Source: JANXQG01 sp963824275
Lineage (GTDB): Bacteria > Planctomycetota > Planctomycetia > Pirellulales > Thermoguttaceae
Assembly: GCA_963824275.1 (NCBI GenBank)
Contig: CAWGOT010000002.1
Location: 248,001-312,000 of the forward strand
Length of the DNA: 64,000 nucleotides
Reading direction: 5' to 3'
In this document: piece by piece, positions 1 to 8,285 of the stretch
How the letters are laid out: the number at the start of each line of letters is the position of its first letter
How positions within the stretch are numbered: the first letter of the stretch is position 1
The notes under the pieces: model-generated
Told to the model about the DNA's origin: nothing
Seen by the model: the letters and a program-made list of their open reading frames with translations, nothing else
The model's database searches: none
Translations under genes and position numbers: made by a program

Positions 1-2
1 TG

Positions 3-1571
3 CAATCCCAGGAACTCGACCTGCCGCTGTTGCTGACGATCGGCCAGACCAAGATTTCGATCGAGGCGGTCCCGCGGTTCGACCTCCGCGCCGAGCGTAA
101 TTTGTCGCCGCAAATGACGATCGACGTCCCGCCGCCCGCGGGGCTCCTGTCGATTCCCGAGCCCGCGTTCGGTCCTCGTGCGAGACCTTTCGCCGGGGAC
201 CGCGCCGCATCGACCACCGGAAGCACGGCCGAACAGATCGGGCGGTGGCTGGAGAGGATCATCGAGCTGCAGCAGACGGGGGCCGGATCGCCGGAGTTCT
301 TCGGGAAGACGGCCCAGGCCTTGGTCGATCTGGTGGACATGGACCTGGCCTTGGTGCTGCTGGAGCGGAACGGCGCCTGGTCGATCGCGGGCAGTGCCGT
401 GACTTCGAGCACCATCAGCGTGCATTACAGCCAGACACTTCTGAAGCACGTCGTCAGCCAGCGGAAGACGTTCTACGAGGACCTGAGCCAGTTGAGCAAG
501 TCGACGAGCCTGGCGGACATCGAGTCGGGCGTGGCCGCGCCGATCTTCGGCATCCAGGAGGAGGTGGTGGGCGTGCTGTACGGCGTGCGGGCGCAGCAAG
601 GGCTGGCCCGCCGCGGCACGGTCGAGCCCTTGGAGGCGCAACTGGTGCAGCTCCTTGCGGCGGCGGTAGGAGACCGCTTGGCGCGGTCGACGGCCCAGCG
701 GACACGGATCCAGTTCGAGCAGTTCTTCTCGCCGGACCTGGTCCGCGAACTGCAGCGCGATGAAAAACTGCTGGAAGGCCGCACGGACGAGGTCACGATC
801 CTGTTCAGCGATCTCCGCGGCTTCACGCCGTTGGCGGAGCGGCTCGGCCCGCAAAAAACCTGCCAACTTTTGCGCGACATGATGGAATGCCTCTCGGAGC
901 GGATCGTGGAGCACGGGGGCGTGATCGTCGATTATGCCGGCGACGGGATCTTCGCCATGTGGAACGCCCCCGCCAGGCAAGCCGACCACGCCGCGAGGGC
1001 CTGCCGGGCCGGCCTGGCGATGCTCGGCGAACTGCCCGCCCTGAACGCCCGCTGGGGCCACGAGGCCGCCGGTGCGCTGGCCCTGGGAATCGGCATCAAT
1101 ACCGGCGAGGCCCTGGTGGGCAACACGGGCAGCACGCGGAAATTCAAGTACGGGCCGCACGGCCACGCGGTGAACCTCGCCAGCCGCGTGCAGGACGCCA
1201 CCAAGAAACTGGGCCTGCCGCTGTTGATCACGGCCTCGACCCGCGAGCGGTTGCCGGCCACGCTGCTGACGCGCCGCATTGGCCGCGTGGTCTTGCCGGG
1301 TGTGCGCGAGCCGGTGGTGGCTTACGAGCTTTTTGGCGAGCACGGTTCGCCGGAGTGGCTGAGCCGGCGCGACACCTACGAGGCGGCCCTCACGCTATAC
1401 GAAGGGGGGCAATGGTCGAGGGCCTGCCAGACGCTGATGCCGCTGCTGGACGCGGAGGGCCACGGATCGGTGTACGACGCCCCCACGCTGAAGCTGATGC
1501 GGAGGGCCTGGGAGTGCCTGGAAACGCGGCCCGACCCGTTCGATCCGATCATCGAGGTCAGCACGAAGTGA
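3..1571 (+). CDS. FHA-GAF-adenylate/guanylate cyclase (5' end outside window)
   Basis: Class III nucleotide cyclase, predicted to make cAMP or cGMP as a cytoplasmic signal. The frame is open from base 3, so the true start lies upstream; the first ~25 codons (PLLLTIGQTKISIEAV) look like the last strand of an FHA domain. A GAF-like region follows (about codons 90-235), then the catalytic domain (about codons 260-430). Metal-binding aspartates are visible in FSDLRGFT and YAGDGIFAMW, and the GINTGEALVGN and NLASRV motifs are present. At the usual substrate-selecting position (GDxVN) this protein has GHAVN, so ATP versus GTP preference cannot be predicted. A tail of ~80 residues resembles the helical end seen in related cyclases. 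Domain assignment is firm; the sensed signal is unknown. Confidence 0.85.
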   Translation, partial: QSQELDLPLLLTIGQTKISIEAVPRFDLRAERNLSPQMTIDVPPPAGLLSIPEPAFGPRARPFAGDRAASTTGSTAEQIGRWLERIIELQQTGAGSPEFFGKTAQALVDLVDMDLALVLLERNGAWSIAGSAVTSSTISVHYSQTLLKHVVSQRKTFYEDLSQLSKSTSLADIESGVAAPIFGIQEEVVGVLYGVRAQQGLARRGTVEPLEAQLVQLLAAAVGDRLARSTAQRTRIQFEQFFSPDLVRELQRDEKLLEGRTDEVTILFSDLRGFTPLAERLGPQKTCQLLRDMMECLSERIVEHGGVIVDYAGDGIFAMWNAPARQADHAARACRAGLAMLGELPALNARWGHEAAGALALGIGINTGEALVGNTGSTRKFKYGPHGHAVNLASRVQDATKKLGLPLLITASTRERLPATLLTRRIGRVVLPGVREPVVAYELFGEHGSPEWLSRRDTYEAALTLYEGGQWSRACQTLMPLLDAEGHGSVYDAPTLKLMRRAWECLETRPDPFDPIIEVSTK

Positions 1572-1578
1572 CGGCCCG

Positions 1579-1739
1579 GATGAGGGATGAAGGATGGGGG
1601 ATGAAGGATGAAGGATGAGGGATGAGGGATGAAGGATGAGGGATGAAGGATGAGGGATGAAGGATGGGGATGAAGGATGAAGGATGAGGGATGAAGGATG
1701 AGGGATGAAGGATGAGGGATGGGGGATGAAGGATGAGGG
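1579..1739. repeat. minisatellite of GGATGA(A/G)GGATGAGG-type units
   Basis: About 160 bp made almost wholly of alternating GATGAGG and GATGAAGG units directly after the cyclase stop. A short degenerate piece of the same motif lies on the other strand between pyrH and frr. No coding potential beyond low-complexity translation. Confidence 0.9.
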
Positions 1740-1900
1740 CATTCGACTGGAAGCAGATGCCTAATGCCTCATCTCTTATCCCTAATTTTGCGGCCCTTGT
1801 CAGATCGCCGCTCCCTGACTATCGTGGAAGATGGAGAGACGATGAGCCCAGTCGGCTCCCGTTCGGTTTGCTGGGCTGTACCCACGTAGGAGAGATTTCC

Positions 1901-2343
1901 ATGAACCAACGCCTTGCTTCTTTGACGATTATCGCTTTGATTTTGAGCGGAGCGACCGCGTTTGCCCAATGCGGCTGCAACTCGTCGCCCGCACCCGCAA
2001 CGGTCGCCTATGCGCCGCCGCTTATGTGAGCAACTACGCGCCGGTGACGGTCGAATACGCCCCTGCGGCCTACGTCAGCAACTATGCCCCGGCGCCGGTC
2101 TACGAATCGCCGGTGGCCTACGCCAGCTACTACGCGCCGCCAGTGGCTTACGCCCCTGCGCCCTACGTCACGTACTACGCGCCGGCTGCGCCGGCCGTGC
2201 CCTATGCGACGTACTATGCGCCCGCGGCCCCAGTCGTGGTGACGGCCTATTATGGTGTGCCGGGCTGGAGCGTCTACGGCACGCCCCGAGTTTACGTGCC
2301 GGGCGAACCGGTGCGGAATGCGCTCAGGGCGGTCACGCCGTAG
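1901..2343 (+). CDS. secreted tyrosine/alanine/proline repeat protein, frameshifted
   Basis: Function unknown. The ATG at 1901 follows AGGAGAG and starts a signal peptide (MNQRLASLTIIALILSGATA, cleavage near AFA-QC). The mature part is built of repeats such as YAPAAYVSNYAP and YYAPAAP, giving a Tyr/Ala/Pro-rich low-complexity protein of about 147 residues, probably cell-surface or cell-wall associated. The signal peptide and repeats lie in different frames; adding one G near 2019 gives VAYAPAAYVSNYAP, matching the next repeat exactly, so a one-base loss is the likely cause. Tyr-rich secreted proteins of this kind are common in planctomycetes; no enzymatic motif is visible. Confidence 0.6.
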
Positions 2344-2388
2344 GGAGCGGCAAATTATACTGCTCGCGGTTGAGATTGTCACAACCCA

Positions 2389-2451
2389 CACTAACCCGAA
2401 GCGTAAGCGAGGCAACGACTTCGGGGACCTCGCTTACGCTTCGGGTTAGTG
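2389..2451. repeat. palindromic repeat, family B
   Basis: Arms CACTAACCCGAAGCGTAAG and its complement around a short centre. Another copy is at 35015-35074 and a chimeric copy at 43935. Confidence 0.85.
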
Positions 2452-2501
2452 TCAGTCGCAACCGCTAGCGAAAGGCGACACACATTTTGCCGAAGGCCGA
2501 G

Positions 2502-2982
2502 CTACTCGACCTTCAGCAGTTCCACGAGGAAGTGCAGCGTCGCGCCGCCAGGGATCGTGCCTGGAATGCCACGATCGCCGTAGCCCAGCGAGGAGGGGAT
2601 CTCCAGTTCGATCATCCCCCCTTCGCCCACCAATTGCATGCCTTCCGTCCAACCCTTGATCACGCCGTTGAGCGGGAAGGAGATCGGGTCTTTGCGTCGT
2701 AGGAGCTATCGAAGACCTTTCCACCGTCGAGCCAGCCGTGGTAGTTGACCTTCACCTTGTCGGCAGCCTTGGGCATCTGGCCGCTGCCCTTGCGCAGGAC
2801 TCGATAGCGCAGGCCGGATGCCGTTTGCGTGAACTGCTTGGGGGCATCTTTGGCAATCGCACCGCGCCGGTCGGCAGGGCCGGATAATCAACGTCTTTGG
2901 TTTGAGCGGAACCCAAGTTCACCTCCAAGAGCAAGAGAATCAAGGCACAAGACAATACGCGACAGCAACCGGCTGCGGACAT
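2502..2982 (-). CDS. exported FKBP-type peptidyl-prolyl isomerase, two frameshifts
   Basis: Proline isomerase, probably periplasmic. The ATG at 2982 opens a signal peptide (CALILLLLEVNLGSA). After a break near 2870 the family core appears: GLRYRVLRKGSG, VNYHGWLDGGKVFDSSYD, then after a second break near 2690 ISFPLNGVIKGWTEGM, GYGDRGIPGTIPGGATLHF and the terminal LLKVE. Total length (~160 residues) is normal for a secreted single-domain FKBP. Each break is repaired by adding one base, consistent with sequence error. The gene stands alone, with palindromic repeats on both sides. The product call is secure because all core FKBP segments are present in order. Confidence 0.8.
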
Positions 2983-3030
2983 CAGAACCTCCTAAAAACA
3001 AGATTGGTAGTTTGCGCGGGCAGAAACAAG

Positions 3031-3096
3031 CCGTTGGAGTCCCGCCTTTAGGCGGTTTGTCCGGAAGGATTCCGGCTAAAGCCGGGACTCCAACGG
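3031..3096. repeat. palindromic repeat, family E
   Basis: CCGTTGGAGTCCCGCCTTTA paired with CGGCTAAAGCCGGGACTCCAACGG. A half copy occurs at 40691-40716. Confidence 0.8.
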
Positions 3097-3172
3097 AAAC
3101 CTAAGCATTCTGATAGAAATCGTTGCCTTAGGCAATACCCCCGCTCGGGGGCCAAGGGCCAGGGCGGGACCG

Positions 3173-4282
3173 CTAAGGCTTCTGGACGCTGAACTTGTAA
3201 ATGGTCACTTCCTCCAATTTCTGGCCCGGGCGGAGCAGCGTGGAGGGGAAGCTTGGATGATTCGGCGCATCGGGATAATGCTGCGTTTCCAGGCAGAAGG
3301 CCCGCGAATTGCCGGTATAGAACTGCACTCCGGGCTGGGTGGTGTAGACCTCCAAGACGCGTCCGCTGGCCGGTTCCAAGACCCGTGCGGCCAGCGCGGG
3401 GCCTGCTTTTTCCGGCTTGTTCACCACGTAGCAATGGTCCCATATTCCGCGGAGCGGGCCGGTCCGCGCACCGATGGTCGTCGGCCGGGTGAAATCGAAG
3501 GGCGTGCCCTGCACCGGTTTCGGCTCGCCCAGCGGGATCATGCCGCTATCGACCGGCAGGTAGCGATCGGCGAAGATCGTCACTTCGTGGCCCAGGACGT
3601 TGCCCGCGGCCTGGCCGGCGAGATTCCAATAGGTGTGATTGGTGAGGTTCACGTGGGTCGGCTTGTCGGTCGTCGCCTCACAGGCCATGCGAAGCTCGTC
3701 GTTCTCATTGAGCGTATACGTGACGGTGGTTTTCAGGTTGCCGGGATAGCCCTCCTCGCCGTCGCGGCTGAGGTAGGTCAGGGCCACGGCGACCGAGTCT
3801 GGACCATGAATGGTCTCGGCCTTCCAGACAACGCGATCGAAGCCCACCTTGCCGCCATGCATGTGGTTTCCGCCGCTGTTGACCGCGAGTTGGTACTCGA
3901 CGCCGTCGATCGTGAAGTGGCCCTTGGCGATGCGGTTGGCATAGCGGCCGATCAAGGAGCCGACCGGTTCGCGTCCCGCCTGGTAACGCGAGAAATCGTC
4001 AGGCCCAAGCGTGACGTTGGTCAGCTTGCCGGCGCGGTCGGGAACTTCCACCGACAAGATGGCCGCGCCCCGCGTAAGCAGCTTCACCCGCATGCCGTGG
4101 CTATTGGTCAGCGTGTACCGCTCGACGACCGTGCCGTCGGGCATCTTGCCAAAGACGTCGTGGCTAACTTGCAACCCGGCCGCTTGCGGTGCGGCCGGCG
4201 GATCCGCGGCAAGCGCTGGGAGACTACAGACTAGCAAGAACGTATTGAGCCACAGAATGGAAACGTGAGTCTTGGCCGGCAT
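3173..4282 (-). CDS. exported aldose 1-epimerase (galactose mutarotase)
   Basis: Interconverts alpha and beta anomers of aldoses such as glucose or galactose. The 369-residue product starts with a signal peptide (LWLNTFLLVCSLPALAA), so the enzyme is probably periplasmic rather than part of a cytoplasmic Leloir pathway. Family motifs occur in order: GGNHMHGGKVGFDRVVW, the catalytic histidine in NHTYWNLAG, YLPVDSGMIP, and the catalytic glutamate in LETQHYPDAPNHPSFPS near the end. The reading frame is intact. No sugar gene lies beside it: upstream is a family A palindrome and the rpsB promoter region, downstream the FKBP. A periplasmic role in polysaccharide breakdown is plausible but inferred. 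Confidence 0.9.
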   Translation of the reverse strand: MPAKTHVSILWLNTFLLVCSLPALAADPPAAPQAAGLQVSHDVFGKMPDGTVVERYTLTNSHGMRVKLLTRGAAILSVEVPDRAGKLTNVTLGPDDFSRYQAGREPVGSLIGRYANRIAKGHFTIDGVEYQLAVNSGGNHMHGGKVGFDRVVWKAETIHGPDSVAVALTYLSRDGEEGYPGNLKTTVTYTLNENDELRMACEATTDKPTHVNLTNHTYWNLAGQAAGNVLGHEVTIFADRYLPVDSGMIPLGEPKPVQGTPFDFTRPTTIGARTGPLRGIWDHCYVVNKPEKAGPALAARVLEPASGRVLEVYTTQPGVQFYTGNSRAFCLETQHYPDAPNHPSFPSTLLRPGQKLEEVTIYKFSVQKP

Positions 4283-4374
4283 CGGCGTTGCTCCTTTCGG
4301 TATCAGGACGGGAATTGAGGGCTAACAACGATGCTTGCAGTGTAGCGGCGGAAATGGGCTGATGCCAGGAGGGT

Positions 4375-4462
4375 GTAGGGTGGGACCAGCGAGCTTGCGA
4401 GCGCCGGCCCACTAGGCGTGACCGGTGGGCCGGCACTCGTAAACTCGCTGGTCCCACCCTAC
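4375..4462. repeat. palindromic repeat, family A (full)
   Basis: GTAGGGTGGGACCAGCGAGC arm and its complement ending GGTCCCACCCTAC, separated by a few bases. This is the commonest dispersed palindrome in the window. Confidence 0.9.
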
Positions 4463-4544
4463 GATTTCACCCGTTCTTCCCCCCACGATGGTGGACGAAG
4501 GCTCATAGTCGCCGCGTAATCGCCTTGCCATTCTCTTCCCTCCG

Positions 4545-4573
4545 TTGACTAGCCCAGGAATAATCACTAAACT
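4545..4573 (+). promoter_or_regulatory. candidate sigma70-type promoter of rpsB operon
   Basis: TTGACT at 4545-4550 and TAAACT at 4568-4573 with exactly 17 bp between them, leaving a leader of about 120 nt before rpsB. Inferred from consensus only. Confidence 0.45.
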
Positions 4574-4700
4574 GTTAGGTTTACCCTCCTGAACGGTCCA
4601 GGGCGGTAGGCTTTTTTCCTTTGACCGCAGTGCCCGCATAACGCCGGACGCCCCCCTCTTGCGAGGGTCGACCTAGCCGGTGTGCCTTGAGGAGATTGAT

Positions 4701-5468
4701 TTGGCAACCGTACTCGTAAAAGACCTGGTAGAAGCCGGGGTCCACTTTGGCCACCGCGCCAGCCGTTGGAACCCCAAGATGCGGCCGTATATCTACGCCC
4801 GCCGCAACCTGATCCATATTATCGACGTTCGCGAAACGATCCGCGGACTGCTGCGTGCCCGCAAGTACCTGCAGGGCGTGGCGGCCCAAGGGAGCCTGGT
4901 CCTCTTCGTGGGAACGAAGCGGCAGGCCAGCGACACCATCGAGCAGCAGGGCACGCGCTGCGGCATGCCCTTTGTCAGTGACCGCTGGCTGGGCGGCACG
5001 CTCACCAACTTCCGCACGATCCGCAGCCGCCTGGGCCGCTTGGAAGAACTGGAGGCGATCCGCTCCGGCGAGGAGCTGGCCACCTATTCCAAGAAGATGC
5101 AATCGGCCCTGTCCCGCGAATACCGCAAGATGTATCGCAACCTCAACGGCATGCGAACCATGAACCGCCTGCCGGAATGTCTGGTGGTGATCGATCCCCG
5201 CAAAGAGCGAAACGCGGTCAAAGAAGCCCGCAAGCTGGGCGTGACGACCGTGGCCTTGATCGACACCGATTGCGATCCGGACGAGATCGATTTGGCCATT
5301 CCGGGCAATGACGACAGCATCCGCTCGATCGAGCTGATCGTGCAGCTCCTGGCCGACGCCGTGATTGCCGGCAAGAACGCGGCCGGCAAGGCGCAACAGG
5401 AGCGGGCCGAGGGCGCGGAGCCTCCTGAACCGCCGGCGGAGGCCGTGGCGGCGGCGGCGTCCGCATGA
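4701..5468 (+). CDS. rpsB: 30S ribosomal protein S2
   Basis: Small-subunit ribosomal protein, first gene of the rpsB-tsf-pyrH-frr operon. The start chosen is TTG at 4701, because it follows TGAGGAG at the right distance and gives the family N-terminus (ATVLVKDLVEAGVHFGH). Hallmarks in order are RWNPKMRPYIYARRNLIHII, LFVGTKRQA, DRWLGGTLTNF, and LVVIDPRKERNAVKEARKLG with DTDCDPD. Length is 255 residues plus an Ala/Glu-rich tail. An upstream in-frame GTG exists but has no ribosome-binding site. The frame is intact. The ~240 bp to tsf holds two palindromes, so the tsf mRNA may be processed or attenuated there. Confidence 0.97.
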   Translation: MATVLVKDLVEAGVHFGHRASRWNPKMRPYIYARRNLIHIIDVRETIRGLLRARKYLQGVAAQGSLVLFVGTKRQASDTIEQQGTRCGMPFVSDRWLGGTLTNFRTIRSRLGRLEELEAIRSGEELATYSKKMQSALSREYRKMYRNLNGMRTMNRLPECLVVIDPRKERNAVKEARKLGVTTVALIDTDCDPDEIDLAIPGNDDSIRSIELIVQLLADAVIAGKNAAGKAQQERAEGAEPPEPPAEAVAAAASA

Positions 5469-5485
5469 GGAGTTAATCGGGTAGG

Positions 5486-5572
5486 TGTAGCGTGGGCCGA
5501 GCTTGCGAGTCGCACCAATCCAATGCCTGTTTTCAGCTTCTTGGTGGGACTCGCAAGCTCGGCCCGCCCTAT
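5486..5572. repeat. palindromic repeat, family A variant
   Basis: GTAGCGTGGGCCGAGCTTGC paired with GCAAGCTCGGCCCGCCCTAT, in the rpsB-tsf spacer. Confidence 0.75.
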
Positions 5573-5582
5573 TTTGCTGCGA

Positions 5583-5689
5583 GTAGGTCCTTCCTGCCGG
5601 GAAGGACTATTGTGCCCCAAATCGCTGGAGAACTTTGGGTCTTCGCTGGACCATCGCACATCAGTCCTTTCCGGCAGAAAGGACCTACT
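5583..5689. repeat. palindromic repeat, family F
   Basis: GTAGGTCCTTCCTGCCGG and its complement CCGGCAGAAAGGACCTAC, about 60 bp apart, just upstream of tsf. Confidence 0.7.
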
Positions 5690-5710
5690 TAAGACAAGGA
5701 GATCGTTTCC

Positions 5711-6682
5711 ATGGCAGAGATTACCGCATCGACCGTCAAAGAACTGCGTGAAAAGACCGGCCTTCCCATGATGGACTGCAAGAAGGCCCTGACGGCGGCC
5801 AACGGCAATATCGAGAAGGCGATCCAGGAACTGCGGATCCGCGGCAAGAAGGTCCAGGAGAAGCAAGCGGGCCGTTCGACTTCCACCGGCCGGATCGCCG
5901 TCTTCTCCGAGATCGATCCGGGCGTCGGGGCGCTGATCGACATCCGCTGCGAAAGCGCCCCGGTGGCCAACAACGAGCAGTTCATCGGCTTGGCGAACGA
6001 TCTCGCCCAGCAGCTTGCCAAGGGCCCCGGCGCCGCGACGCCCGACGAGCTGCTCGCCCAGCCCTCGCCCAGCCACAAGGGCCTGACGCTGCGACAGCAG
6101 TTCGACGACTTGAACAACCGCATCCGCGAGAAATTCGTGCTCGAACGGATCCTGAGGGTGAATGGCCCCACGGCCGGCTACGCGCACTTCAATGGTGCGA
6201 TTGCCGTGCTCTTGCAAGTGGAGAACGCGGCCGCGGCGGCCGAATTGGCCCGCGACATCTGCATGCACGCCGCGGCGATGAGGCCGGTCGTGCTCCGCAA
6301 GGACGACCTCGATCCGGCCTTGGTCGCCAAGGAGCGCAACGTCCTGGACCAGGCCATGACACAGGAGGCCGAGAAGATCAAGACGGAAGCCGAACGGATC
6401 CTCGCCCTGCCCGACGAGCAGATCCAGGACCCCAACAACCTGGAGCGGATGACCAGCAGTCACGGACGGGCCCGCGGCGACCTGAAGAAGGCCGAGGGCC
6501 TGGGCAAGAACAAGTCGAAGGTCATCGAAGGCCGTTTGAACCTGTTTTATGTGGAGCGTTGCCTGCTGGAGCAGCCTCACGCCAACCAGGCCAAGTACGG
6601 CGGCAAGACGATCGCCGAATTGGCCAAGGCAGCCGGCATGAAGATCAACGGTTTTGTGCTCTGGGAACTGCCCAAGGAGTAA
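5711..6682 (+). CDS. tsf: elongation factor Ts
   Basis: Guanine-nucleotide exchange factor for EF-Tu in the cytoplasm. ATG at 5711 is preceded by AAGGAGATCG. The N-terminal UBA-like helix carries the signature LREKTGLPMMDCKKAL, followed by IEKAIQELRIRGKK. The core domain continues to residue 323 with IRCESAPVANNEQF and LARDICMHAAAMRP. The frame is intact and the length is within the family range, slightly longer than the E. coli protein. It lies between rpsB and pyrH in the conserved order, and the pyrH start follows its stop by only 4 nt, so the two are co-transcribed and probably translationally coupled. Confidence 0.97.
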   Translation: MAEITASTVKELREKTGLPMMDCKKALTAANGNIEKAIQELRIRGKKVQEKQAGRSTSTGRIAVFSEIDPGVGALIDIRCESAPVANNEQFIGLANDLAQQLAKGPGAATPDELLAQPSPSHKGLTLRQQFDDLNNRIREKFVLERILRVNGPTAGYAHFNGAIAVLLQVENAAAAAELARDICMHAAAMRPVVLRKDDLDPALVAKERNVLDQAMTQEAEKIKTEAERILALPDEQIQDPNNLERMTSSHGRARGDLKKAEGLGKNKSKVIEGRLNLFYVERCLLEQPHANQAKYGGKTIAELAKAAGMKINGFVLWELPKE

Positions 6683-6686
6683 GCCC

Positions 6687-7472
6687 ATGTCTGTATCGAA
6701 CGGCGTGACGAGCGGCCAGAGTCTAACTGGCCAGGGGCTCACGGGCGGGCGTTTCGGCCGGGTCGTGCTGAAGATTTCCGGCGAGGGCTTCACCCATCCC
6801 GGCGAGCGCGGCATTGCCATGGACGCCGTGGTCCATATCGCCCGGCAGACGAGCCAGGCGGCCAAGCACGGCATCCAGTTGGCGCTGGTGATCGGCGGCG
6901 GCAATATCCTCCGCGGGGCCCAGTTCACGTCAGGCAATTCCAGCATCCACGAGGCCACGGCCCATTACATGGGCATGCTGGCCACGGTGATGAACGGCCT
7001 AGCCTTGCAGGACGCCCTGGAGTCGTTGGGCTGCGACACGCGGCTGATGGCCGCCATCCGCATGGACGGCGTGGCCGAGCCGTACATCCGCCGCCGTGCC
7101 CGGCGGCACCTGGAGAAGGGCCGGATCATCATCCTCGCCGCCGGGACCGGCAGCCCTTTCGTCACTACCGATACGGCCGCTGCCCAGCGGGCGTTGGAAC
7201 TGGACGCCGACATCCTCATCAAGGCCACGCGGGTGGACGGCGTCTTCAGCGACGACCCGGAGAAGAACCCGCATGCCGTTCTTTACAGCCAGTTGAGCTA
7301 CGAGGACGTGATGCGACAGAACCTGCGGGTCATGGACACCGAAGCCATCGCCAAGTGCCGGCAGTACGAGATGCCGATCATGGTCTTCAATTTCCGCAAG
7401 GAAGGCAACATCGAGAAGGCCGTGATGGGCGAGAGGGTCGGCACCTTGATCCAAAATCCGGGAGTGAATTGA
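6687..7472 (+). CDS. pyrH: uridylate kinase (UMP kinase)
   Basis: Phosphorylates UMP to UDP with ATP in pyrimidine nucleotide synthesis. ATG at 6687 lies 4 nt after the tsf stop. Amino-acid-kinase family motifs are clear: VVLKISGEGF (phosphate loop with catalytic lysine), LVIGGGNILRG, GMLATVMNGLALQDALES, AAGTGSPFVTTDTAAAQRA, and LIKATRVDGVFSDDPEKNP. The N-terminus is ~20 residues longer than in E. coli and is Gly/Ser/Thr-rich; an alternative internal start is not obvious. The frame is intact. Third gene of the rpsB-tsf-pyrH-frr operon. Confidence 0.97.
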   Translation: MSVSNGVTSGQSLTGQGLTGGRFGRVVLKISGEGFTHPGERGIAMDAVVHIARQTSQAAKHGIQLALVIGGGNILRGAQFTSGNSSIHEATAHYMGMLATVMNGLALQDALESLGCDTRLMAAIRMDGVAEPYIRRRARRHLEKGRIIILAAGTGSPFVTTDTAAAQRALELDADILIKATRVDGVFSDDPEKNPHAVLYSQLSYEDVMRQNLRVMDTEAIAKCRQYEMPIMVFNFRKEGNIEKAVMGERVGTLIQNPGVN

Positions 7473-7507
7473 CCCTTATCCTTCATCCCTAACCCCACAT
7501 CCCACCC
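7471..7507. repeat. remnant of the GATGAGG minisatellite, opposite strand
   Basis: The pyrH-frr spacer reads CCTTATCCTTCATCCCTAAC on the plus strand, the complement of the array at 1579-1739. It occupies nearly the whole spacer. Confidence 0.6.
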
Positions 7508-8069
7508 ATGACTTCCGATGAAATCCTCTTGGACGTGGAAGAGCGCATGGAAAAGGCGATCAACGTCCTCAAGCACTCGCTGGCCGGCATTCGCACCGGC
7601 CGGGCCAATCCGGGGCTGGTCGATTCGCTCCGCGTCGAGGCCTACGGCTCGCAGGTGCCGATCAAGCAGCTTGCCTCGGTCGGCGCCCCGGAGCCGAACC
7701 AGATCGTCATCCGCCCTTACGATCCGGGCACGATCAAGGACATCGAGAAGGCGATCCTGACGAGCGATCTGGGCTTCAATCCACAGAGCGACGGCCGCAT
7801 CATTCGCCTCAACGTGCCGCCGCTTTCCACCAACGTCCGCCGCAAGATGGTCGCGCCGGATCAAGGACTTGACCGAGGAGGCCAAGGTGGCCGTCCGCAA
7901 CGTCCGCCGCGACGGCAACAAGATGGCCGACGTGGCGGAGAAGGACAAGGAGCTTTCGGAAGACGAACGCGACAAGGTCAAGGAAGAGATTCAGGACCTG
8001 ACCAGGCAGTACGAATCCCAGGCCGGCGATCTGGCCAAGGCGCGGGAAAAGGACGTGATGGAGGACTGA
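7508..8069 (+). CDS. frr: ribosome recycling factor, one frameshift
   Basis: Releases ribosomes from mRNA after termination, with EF-G. The reconstructed protein begins MTSDEILLDVEERMEKAI, contains LAGIRTGRANPGLVDSLRVE, and after a break near 7858 continues with RIKDLTEEAKVAVRNVRRD and ends QDLTRQYESQAGDLAKAREK. Removing one C in GCGCCGGATC restores the expected VARIKDLTEE. Because frr is essential in bacteria, this break is best explained as a sequence error, which bears on every other frameshift in the window. Length after repair is ~187 residues, normal. Last gene of the operon; no clear terminator follows. Confidence 0.93.
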
Positions 8070-8144
8070 GGAGCGGCCGAAGAGGGCCGCATCAGTCCTA
8101 AGTCGAGGCCGTTCTTCCCTAGCTAGTCGCTGCTCTCCAGCCAA

Positions 8145-8259
8145 ATGAACCGCGGATGACACGAATGGGCGCGGATCTGCTTTTGGAAATCCGCATACGC
8201 CTGCATTTGCTGCCTCTTTATCCTCTAATCCGCGCCCATCCGTGTCATCCGCGGTTCAT
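8145..8259. repeat. palindromic repeat, family H
   Basis: ATGAACCGCGGATGACACGA with complement TCCGTGTCATCCGCGGTTCAT about 70 bp away, lying between the convergent frr and cyclophilin genes. Confidence 0.8.
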
Positions 8260-8285
8260 CACTTCATACGGCTAAACACTTACCC

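Noticed and set aside
2983..3172. Small frame 2829-3104 as a gene
   Set aside because: It runs through the family E palindrome and antisense to the FKBP; no motif.
5084..6958. 624-codon minus-strand frame opposite rpsB-tsf-pyrH
   Set aside because: Antisense to three certain genes; composition is that of a high-GC shadow frame.
8070..8100. GCGGCC...GGCCGC hairpin after frr as terminator
   Set aside because: Stem is short and there is no T-run after it.
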